Source: a virus | DNA length: 53,643 bases | Virus record (IMG/VR): IMGVR_UViG_3300042890_000620 | Coordinates: 1 to 53,643 of that record | Strand: one strand, 5' to 3' | Shown here: one piece after another, positions 46,486 through 53,643 of the stretch | How positions within the stretch are numbered: position 1 is the first letter of the stretch | Layout of the letters: each line of letters opens with the position of its first letter | Translations under genes and position numbers: made by a program | The notes under the pieces: model-generated | The model's database searches: none | Seen by the model: only the letters and a program-made list of their open reading frames with translations | Told to the model about the DNA's origin: nothing

Positions 46486-49400
46486 TTATTTTCGTTCTTT
46501 AGGTTTTTTGTAATCTTCTCTTTGTTCTTTTTGGAGTTTTACTTCTTTTTGGTTTTTGTCAATCTCTCTAATTTTTTTATTGAGGTCTTTTATTATTTCA
46601 GGCTCACCCTTAGATTTTCTAATTGCATTGCCTTCTTTAGCATACTTAATAGCATTATCACGCTTGATAACTCCAATTTCTTTCTTTTTAGAATCATTGT
46701 AAATTTCCCAAAAATCTTTTGTATATCTAAATTCTTGAGCTTTCATATCTACAACAAACTTACTATAAAATGGTATTCTATTTGGGTTTAATTCTGTGCC
46801 TTTTAGTGCTACTTGTCCAAGTTCAATACCTTTAAACATTGTTGTTATTACACCACCTGTTGCATCGTTTACAAGATACTCTAATGTTTCAGGGGAAACG
46901 TCTAAACCTGCATTCCAATACACGTTTTTAGCAACATCTTTGTAGATTTGATTTGTTCTTTCAAAGTATCTTAAATAGTCAGATTCTTCAACACCATAAC
47001 TGTCAGGCAATATTGGTGCTTTATTATAATCTCTATTTAAGAAGTTTACCTCTACAAATGGTCTTAATGAAGTTGGTGTAAGTGCTGAGTATTTGTTTGA
47101 CATATTCCCTGTGATTGGGTCAAATGAACTTACCAATGTAGAAACCATATTGCCTGTATGTTCACCTACATCACCATCCATTGACAATGCCCCTAACTCA
47201 TGCCCTGCATTAAAGAATACCTTTAACATACCATAAGGTTTTGGTATTTTTACTGAACGATAATCCCCTATTGGGATTATGTAACTATTACTTTGTTCTT
47301 CTGCTGATATAAGATTGTTGTAAAAATCTTTTTCGTCATCATCTCCAGAAACCATATCTATAATTGCTTGTTGCATGAATGGATAGGCCATACCAAGTCC
47401 AAATAATGCTGCTGCCCTTTTTTGTCCTCTTGGAGTTTTTAATGCTTTCATTCCTGCATACAACGATTGGAACCCTGCATTACTAAACAAATAGAATGTA
47501 TTAATTAATGGCGTACCTGTTCCTTTTTTATTAAAGTTGACAGATAAGTTTTTAGAAATACTTGCTGCTTTATCTACCGGAACGCCAAAATCTCTCAATG
47601 CTTTAAACACAGACAATCTTGTTGCCATCTCCACAGATTCGTTTATTGCGCCTAATGTCCCAATTGCCGATTTAAAGACTTGTTTGGTATAATACGCCCC
47701 ACCTTTATCGCCATACTTGGCAATCATTCCATTAATCTTCTTTTGCTCACTTTCTATTTCACCATAATTCATCCAAGAGATTTTCCCACCACTTGATAGG
47801 TATTCATCTACCACTTTACCCATTTCTGAGTTTGGATCTAAATTACCCATGGTTGCTTTGAATGATGCTTTGGTTGCTTTCTTGTAGTTCTTAATTACTG
47901 CGGTTGTCAATCCTTCAATGTTTACTCCTGCTGCGTTAAATATAACGTCTTGAACATCCCTAAGTACGTTTGTAAAGGCAAACTCAGGGTTGTATTGTGT
48001 TAAAATTGCTCTTTTGAATGAGTTATACATATTAAATATTCTCAATATTGACCTCATGGCCGAGCTTTTATCTGCGTTATTCTTTAACCAAGCATCTCTT
48101 AAACCTTGGTGATTGAATTTAATGTACTTAACCTTACCACCAATTTTAACTTTTACTGAATTGTCTTTTATTTCAGAAGGCAATGCAAATTCACCACCCG
48201 GTAATCCTGCAACATCTACAATATCCCAAACGCCTTTGTTTGGATTTTCTTTTACTAAATTGTATAAAGATTGCGCCACTTTATTATCCTCAGATAGTTT
48301 TACTGATGCTTGGAAGTCTAACAATGATTGTGTTACAGGACTAATCCTTTTGGTGTAGTCATATTTGTTAGTCCCTTTTATTCTTTGGATTGGCTCAAAG
48401 CTTGCACCTCTTTTGCCGCTTGGTGTAACCTTGTCAGGCAATGCTTCTTGTTTAACTTTTAAAGGGATATAAAACTCAAAATCAACTCCTGTTACTTCAT
48501 CTTTGCCTGTTCTAAGTGCTTCTGCTTCTTCAGGAGATAAGTCGCCTGCTTCTTCTCTTAAATTAATATACTTTGTAATAACCGTTTCTCTAAATTCTTT
48601 GGAATATGCTTCCAACTTATCTTTCTTTCCTGCTTTCTCAAACTCCTTCATAAAGTTGTCTGCTTCGGCATCAGTCATACCACTACCTGCATCTGGGATT
48701 TCTTTTGCTTGTGCTGCTGCTAACTCCTTTTGCTTTTTGGTGATAAGTGCAGTATTAGATGTTACTCCCGGCAATCCAAGTTGATTGGCGTTTTGAAGGG
48801 CAGTCAATTCATCTTGTAATACTTGAACCTCAGCATCTTTCTCCATTTGGCGTTTTGTGGCTACCCTTTTGTTATACTCCTTAGCATGTTGAACCATCAT
48901 AAAAAAGTCTAAGTCTGTAATGTTTAATTTATCCTTAGCCATTCTTTGAACCATACCTTCAGTACCTTTTTTATTAGTAGCCATTTCGCCATAAGCCTTT
49001 CCAAATATTTTTTGATAAACTCTATTTACGGTGTCTGCCATTCTTCCAATTGCAATATCTTTTTGGATGTATGGGTTCATGTCATCAGGTAGTGTGCCTT
49101 TAGTTTTCTCAATTTCTTTTTGCATTTTTTCTTGCCAAATAAAATCGTCTGCCACCGTAGTTATGGCTTTTTCTACTCGTGATAACTCTTTATCAGCCTC
49201 AAAAACCTTTTGTCCTAATTCAAGTTCTTCTGCAATTCTCTTTTTAACATTTTCTAAATCACTTGATAGTTCTACATACAAATCTGTTAGGGCATCTGTT
49301 GCATTATTTATGTCTTGAACATCATTTTTTGCAGCGTGTATTGACATTGTTTTATAAACATCAATGGTATCTTTTAAGGCATCTAATATTACTTGGGCAT

Positions 49401-52400
49401 CATCTGTACTCGGTATGCCATCAAGTGCCTCTGTATAGAATAATCTTGCATTAATATTTCTAATGTTTGCGTTTTTAGTAGATAATTTTATTGTAGATTT
49501 TCTTCCTCTGATACTATCCCACAAACCTTTCATTGCAGAAGTTGCTTTGTAGCCTGTTGCTTGGATGAAGTCACCAAAGGATGTAACGCCTTTTTTAACA
49601 TACAATCCCATCAATTTACCCATGGCGGTCCACATCTTACCACTACCTACCTTAAATGAACCTAAGTCATTTCTTGATTTTCTAACTTCTATGTCTATGG
49701 TGTTTTTGAGGTCTGCAACTTCTTTGTTAAATATTCCATTGCGTGTATCTTCCCAATAGGATTCTGCTTGTTCCTTACTTTCAAATTCTGAACCTTTTGT
49801 TGCAACAAATTCTGTCTTGGACATTTGCTTAACTTCTTCTACAAGGTTTGGTAGATTAAAGTTGGTTACTCCAATAGAAGATAATTCTTGAATTTCTTTT
49901 TTGGATTTTGCTGCACTAAATAATGGTACTCCTTTTTCTACTTCTGCTTTTAGTTTAGGAGTGATGTCTATGGAGTATTGGGTGGATAATATTGGCTTAC
50001 CTGATACTCTTTTAAATGTGGTTATGGTGCCATCCAAATCATAATTAATTTGATACCCTAATAATTTTGCTTCATTAGAAAGTTTTTGTAATTCTGCATA
50101 ATCGCCATCCGAAATGCCTTCTTCGTATTTATCTAATAAAATATTTAATTCTTCAGGCGCTTCTGATATATCAAATTCTTGATTGGTTAATTTTACATCT
50201 TGTTTTTGAATCTCAATATCCACCGTTTTTGGTTCTTGATTAAACAAACTTTTTGCTAAGTTTCCTACTATACCTAAACTACCTTCTTTTGGTGAACCAT
50301 AAAACCCTTTCATTCCTTTGCCGCCTACTTTAAGGTCGTTGCCTTTTAAGAATTTATAATCTCCACCTATTGTAGATTTAACTCCTTCGTCATTTATTAT
50401 TTTTTCAGCAACATCTTTACCGATATAATCAGCAAGTTTTTCAGATGGTATATTATCTCCAATTTCTACTTCGCTACCGCCTATTGCATCACCATACAAC
50501 CTATAAGTGCCATCTTCATTTTTCTCATAATACAATATCTCTATTTGCTTACTCAAATCATACCTATCATTTTGTTGTTCGCCAGTAGTCCATGCAATTT
50601 TGTCTGCACCTTGCGCAACCGCTTCTTTAAGTGCAACCTTTAATCCAAGTTTTGCCCAAGAGTTTGTGTCGGTTACGAATGGGGCTTTTGGAATTAAACT
50701 TATTCCTTTTTCTTTTCTCTTTAAATTTGTCAATTCAGTCATTTCTGTTTGAGAAAGACCTTCTATATCGAACTTATCATTTAATTCTTTTGCTCTTTTT
50801 GCATCTTCGTTTGTAAATTCGCCACCAGTAAACCCTTCTTTCTTCCCTTTTTGGCCCCAATCTGATTGTACTTCCTCCAAGAACAACACTTTATTACCAT
50901 CAACATCAGTACGAGTGTTCATACGAAGGTGGACTACAATGTTTGCTTCTTCAAAGTGGGATGATTTGAAGTCTCCTTTTTTTTCTACTCTAAAATTCTG
51001 TTTAAATGCTGAAGTGGCATCTTCTTTTGTAGGATTTATTCTTTTAGAGTAAGACGTAATTAGTTCTCCATTTTTATCAAAGAAAGACCAAAAGTTACCT
51101 TCTTCCTTAATCTCTACTTCATTAAAATTATATTTTGAATCATATTTTTTTGGCAACGTAACCAACACCTCTTTGTAGTTTTCTTTTTCTCCCTCTAATT
51201 GGTATTGAGCAAATTTAGCATCAGAAGGTTCCATATAATCAAAATCGGCATATTCTCTGGCATAATCAACCATTTCTTGCCTACTCATTCTACTTACTTC
51301 CGCTTCATCAGCATCCATATTATTAATAAGATGCTGTTCGATTTCGTCTAAGGTCCAATCTGCAAATGGTTCTTTAGCTTCTTGTTTCACCACCTCAACA
51401 ATTTCAATTCTATTTTCTTTAATAAAATCTCTTAATTCTTTTTTGGTAACTAAATCTTTGCCTTTTTTCTCTAAGAAGTCACGCACTCCTGTCCACAAAT
51501 CTTCATCCTCTTTGCTTTTTAATCGTTCTGCCCATTTATTTGCCGGCAATACATCTTGCTTAGAATCAATGATTGCTTGTTCTATTGGTTGATACCATCC
51601 ATTAATAACTTCTGCTGATTCATTTGTAGTATCTCTTTCAACCTCTACTTCTGTCCCATTAGGTAATGTTACTGAATATCTTACATTCATTTCTTTTGCA
51701 AACATACCTTTGTTCCATTTCTTGTTACCAACTTGGCCATCAATGTATTTCATTGCTTTGGCTATGGCATTGGCTAACTTCATGCCTGCCTCAACAGATG
51801 TTGCCACAAGTTCTATTGCAGTATTGTAAACTGTTAATGGTATGCCTATGGTAGCATCAAATTGTTTGCCTTTAGTATCGGCTTTTAATCCTCTGATTTT
51901 GTTGGCCAAGGTTTTGGTGTCTTTCTCCTTAGTAGGTTGTTCTGACAATAAATCTTCTACTGCTTTTACTAACTCAGGGTTACTTCCATCGGCTTTTGCT
52001 TTATGATATGCTTCTGAAATTGCTTGTGGGTCATTTATTATTAATTTGTCTGTATTAAAAATTGCTAAGTTTTTATCTTTTGTGTTTCTAAATTCTCTAA
52101 TAAAAACCCCATCATAACCTTTATTTATTAGCCATTCTTTTATGCCTTTGCTTTCTAATACATCCCAATCACCATGTTGAATATACTCTGAAATTATTTC
52201 ATATCCATCTTTATCTTTTAACTTACCAAGTGTTAATTCTATCTCCCCATTGTCAAGCGCATCCGCAAGTTCTTTTGCTTCTTTCGTTAAGTTAGATAAG
52301 TCGTATTCTATTGGTTTGTCATCTATCTTAATATTTGTTGGGTCAAATATTTTTGCATCTTTCGATATTTTAACCCTTAATAATCTTCCCCCTTTTGCCA

Positions 52401-53643
52401 TAGAAAATGGTTCTGCGGCCTCTTTGTTTTGTGCTAAAAAAATAGGTTGTTCAGTTTCTATTGCCTCTACACCCATCTTTTTAAATTTCTTAAAAGATGT
52501 AAAATCTTTTGTTGTTCCATGATAAAAATAATCTTTACCTGTAAATGAGTTTATCAATCCATTTAAAAAATCTTTAAATTTATTTTTACCAACCCCCTCT
52601 AATGCTTTTGCAGTTGCTTCTACATTTGCGAGTGCAGGGTTGCCATCCATATCCATTTCAGTTTGCCCTTCAAGTAAACTATCAAACTGTTCTTTTAGGG
52701 ATTTAACTTCTTCTTTGGCTGCATCGTAATCTCTTTTTATGTTAGATACTTTTTTAGCTTTGGCATCTACATCGTTTAATAAAGATATTTGATTTGCTTG
52801 AAACATATTTTGTTGCATAGCTTCTTTATCTTTATTTAGACTTGCTTGAGCCTTGTCTAATTTAGTTTTTAAAGACTTGGCATTTTCTTCTGCCACTTTT
52901 AACTGTTCGCCTATTCTTGCTTTTCTGGCATCGCTTGTTTTGGGAGTTACTTCTTCTCCTTTTTCTTTTGTTCCATCTTTTTCATTTGAAACATTAGTTT
53001 CGCCTTGTCTAACTTCGGCATTTTCGCTAATCTCGCTTTGATTTCTGCTTTCATTTTCTTCTAATATATTATTTTGTTCTTGTTCTGTTAATGTTGTTGC
53101 AAACCATTCTTCATACTCCTTTGCCAAAGTATCTAAGTTTGCATTAATTTCTTCCATATCACTATCTGTGATTTCTGGAAATTCTTTTATGGCTTGTCTT
53201 GCTTCACTCAACCTATAACCCATCTTCATCGCAGCACCTCCTGAACCTACTACCATATTAACCTCACCATCACTTTCTATTTGGTTTAATACTTGAATAA
53301 GTCTTTTTGCAGGGGCGCTATTTGTCTTACCTGCTTTTATATCTTTTTCTCCTTGCCTAATCTCTTGCCAACTTATTCCATAAGTATTTGCATCTAATCG
53401 TGGTGCAGTTTGGTCGCCATTCCATGCTGTAACTAAATCTTTTTCAATGAGTTTTTCTGCAACCTTTACTTGTTCGGGAGTTGCTTCAGGAATGTCGCTT
53501 TTGGTTTGGCTTTTACCTACCTTTTTGCCATCTTTAAATAGCTCATACTTTTTTGTACGGTTTGGTTTTTGAACATTGGCATCTTTAATTGTAAAGCCAT
53601 ATTTACTTGCAGTTGCAAAAATATCTACAATTTCAGCACTTGG
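46486..53643 (-). CDS. Giant polyvalent protein with ADP-ribosyltransferase-like domain (5' end outside window)
   Basis: The frame has no stop up to base 53643 (2,385 codons); the first internal ATG at 53256 is not the true start, because 129 well-formed codons precede it. Domains by position: coiled coil (~53000-52640); ART-PolyVal-like domain starting DYFYHGTTKDFTSF near 52540 and ending near 52030 (IFNTDKLII); domain with EEVQSDWGQKG and TDTNSWAKLGLKVALK (~51170-50280), known from phage polyvalent proteins; long helical parts (~49900-48500); and a C-terminal LPD38-like region (~48450-46500) with YNPEFAFTNVLRDVQD. Polyvalent proteins are thought to be injected with the DNA and to act against host functions or defences. 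Confidence 0.75.
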   Translation of the reverse strand, partial: PSAEIVDIFATASKYGFTIKDANVQKPNRTKKYELFKDGKKVGKSQTKSDIPEATPEQVKVAEKLIEKDLVTAWNGDQTAPRLDANTYGISWQEIRQGEKDIKAGKTNSAPAKRLIQVLNQIESDGEVNMVVGSGGAAMKMGYRLSEARQAIKEFPEITDSDMEEINANLDTLAKEYEEWFATTLTEQEQNNILEENESRNQSEISENAEVRQGETNVSNEKDGTKEKGEEVTPKTSDARKARIGEQLKVAEENAKSLKTKLDKAQASLNKDKEAMQQNMFQANQISLLNDVDAKAKKVSNIKRDYDAAKEEVKSLKEQFDSLLEGQTEMDMDGNPALANVEATAKALEGVGKNKFKDFLNGLINSFTGKDYFYHGTTKDFTSFKKFKKMGVEAIETEQPIFLAQNKEAAEPFSMAKGGRLLRVKISKDAKIFDPTNIKIDDKPIEYDLSNLTKEAKELADALDNGEIELTLGKLKDKDGYEIISEYIQHGDWDVLESKGIKEWLINKGYDGVFIREFRNTKDKNLAIFNTDKLIINDPQAISEAYHKAKADGSNPELVKAVEDLLSEQPTKEKDTKTLANKIRGLKADTKGKQFDATIGIPLTVYNTAIELVATSVEAGMKLANAIAKAMKYIDGQVGNKKWNKGMFAKEMNVRYSVTLPNGTEVEVERDTTNESAEVINGWYQPIEQAIIDSKQDVLPANKWAERLKSKEDEDLWTGVRDFLEKKGKDLVTKKELRDFIKENRIEIVEVVKQEAKEPFADWTLDEIEQHLINNMDADEAEVSRMSRQEMVDYAREYADFDYMEPSDAKFAQYQLEGEKENYKEVLVTLPKKYDSKYNFNEVEIKEEGNFWSFFDKNGELITSYSKRINPTKEDATSAFKQNFRVEKKGDFKSSHFEEANIVVHLRMNTRTDVDGNKVLFLEEVQSDWGQKGKKEGFTGGEFTNEDAKRAKELNDKFDIEGLSQTEMTELTNLKRKEKGISLIPKAPFVTDTNSWAKLGLKVALKEAVAQGADKIAWTTGEQQNDRYDLSKQIEILYYEKNEDGTYRLYGDAIGGSEVEIGDNIPSEKLADYIGKDVAEKIINDEGVKSTIGGDYKFLKGNDLKVGGKGMKGFYGSPKEGSLGIVGNLAKSLFNQEPKTVDIEIQKQDVKLTNQEFDISEAPEELNILLDKYEEGISDGDYAELQKLSNEAKLLGYQINYDLDGTITTFKRVSGKPILSTQYSIDITPKLKAEVEKGVPLFSAAKSKKEIQELSSIGVTNFNLPNLVEEVKQMSKTEFVATKGSEFESKEQAESYWEDTRNGIFNKEVADLKNTIDIEVRKSRNDLGSFKVGSGKMWTAMGKLMGLYVKKGVTSFGDFIQATGYKATSAMKGLWDSIRGRKSTIKLSTKNANIRNINARLFYTEALDGIPSTDDAQVILDALKDTIDVYKTMSIHAAKNDVQDINNATDALTDLYVELSSDLENVKKRIAEELELGQKVFEADKELSRVEKAITTVADDFIWQEKMQKEIEKTKGTLPDDMNPYIQKDIAIGRMADTVNRVYQKIFGKAYGEMATNKKGTEGMVQRMAKDKLNITDLDFFMMVQHAKEYNKRVATKRQMEKDAEVQVLQDELTALQNANQLGLPGVTSNTALITKKQKELAAAQAKEIPDAGSGMTDAEADNFMKEFEKAGKKDKLEAYSKEFRETVITKYINLREEAGDLSPEEAEALRTGKDEVTGVDFEFYIPLKVKQEALPDKVTPSGKRGASFEPIQRIKGTNKYDYTKRISPVTQSLLDFQASVKLSEDNKVAQSLYNLVKENPNKGVWDIVDVAGLPGGEFALPSEIKDNSVKVKIGGKVKYIKFNHQGLRDAWLKNNADKSSAMRSILRIFNMYNSFKRAILTQYNPEFAFTNVLRDVQDVIFNAAGVNIEGLTTAVIKNYKKATKASFKATMGNLDPNSEMGKVVDEYLSSGGKISWMNYGEIESEQKKINGMIAKYGDKGGAYYTKQVFKSAIGTLGAINESVEMATRLSVFKALRDFGVPVDKAASISKNLSVNFNKKGTGTPLINTFYLFSNAGFQSLYAGMKALKTPRGQKRAAALFGLGMAYPFMQQAIIDMVSGDDDEKDFYNNLISAEEQSNSYIIPIGDYRSVKIPKPYGMLKVFFNAGHELGALSMDGDVGEHTGNMVSTLVSSFDPITGNMSNKYSALTPTSLRPFVEVNFLNRDYNKAPILPDSYGVEESDYLRYFERTNQIYKDVAKNVYWNAGLDVSPETLEYLVNDATGGVITTMFKGIELGQVALKGTELNPNRIPFYSKFVVDMKAQEFRYTKDFWEIYNDSKKKEIGVIKRDNAIKYAKEGNAIRKSKGEPEIIKDLNKKIREIDKNQKEVKLQKEQREDYKKPKERK

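Noticed and set aside
1-53643. Duplicate region as terminal redundancy of a circular assembly
   Set aside because: Redundant ends would be identical from the contig ends inward. Here the identical block is internal (4370-6774 and 42345-44749) with different genes beyond it on the right (connector/portal against the polyvalent protein).
1-53643. Temperate phage or integrated prophage
   Set aside because: No integrase, excisionase, CI-type repressor, attachment site or host genes could be recognised in the window. They may lie outside it, so the lifestyle remains open.

Overview
The window reads as about 53.6 kb of a low-GC tailed phage (Caudoviricetes, probably a siphovirus) infecting a Bacteroidetes/Flavobacteria-type host. 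The sequence basis is: near-consensus Bacteroidetes promoters (TTTG-N18/19-TAnnTTTG) at several operon heads, no obvious Shine-Dalgarno sequences, and recognisable terminase, portal, major capsid, tail tube and tape-measure proteins. Almost every gene is on the minus strand, so the natural reading direction is from right (53643) to left (1). No integrase, repressor, transposase, rRNA or CRISPR array is visible. Both ends cut through genes, so this is an internal piece of a larger genome.

Layout along the direction of transcription. (1) 53643-46486: the C-terminal 2,385 codons of a giant polyvalent protein whose frame is still open at the window edge. (2) 46443-40487: fibre locus B. (3) 40490-38632: a lysis/membrane gene group ending in a probable unimolecular spanin. 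(4) 38620-31499: replication, recombination and DNA modification. It holds an initiator gene carrying phased iterons, a primase-helicase, a C5 methyltransferase, an ERF annealing protein, an N4/N6 methyltransferase, NinG and a DnaA-domain-IV-like protein. (5) 31245-22981: small early genes, a glycosyltransferase/methyltransferase cluster, a 65-nt tRNA-like element, a phosphoesterase and an SSB-tip protein. (6) 23006-21430: terminase. (7) 21396-14418: tail assembly (frameshifted chaperones, tail proteins, tape measure). (8) 13801-14428: an island on the plus strand with its own promoters and terminator. (9) 13774-8403: head module (protease/scaffold, capsid, tail tube, portal, connector). (10) 8343-832: fibre locus A. 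(11) 798-1: lysis genes paralogous to those after locus B.

The most striking feature is that the genome carries two copies of a seven-gene fibre/virion-decoration locus, 37,975 bp apart in direct orientation. They share a 2,405-bp core that I read as identical, flanked on both sides by diverged homologues. The flanks differ by exchanged N-terminal anchors, exchanged C-terminal tip domains and one exact 81-bp repeat unit. Each tip protein is followed by a dedicated ~155-residue partner (three fibre/partner pairs in total). Together with the ERF annealing protein this looks like a recombination-based receptor-binding diversification arrangement, although an assembly artefact must be excluded. 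Other notable signals are a 29-nt late-promoter-like motif found at three structural operons, a T9 frameshift site in the tail chaperone gene, and eight TGCTTT repeats spaced 11-12 bp apart inside the replication initiator gene.
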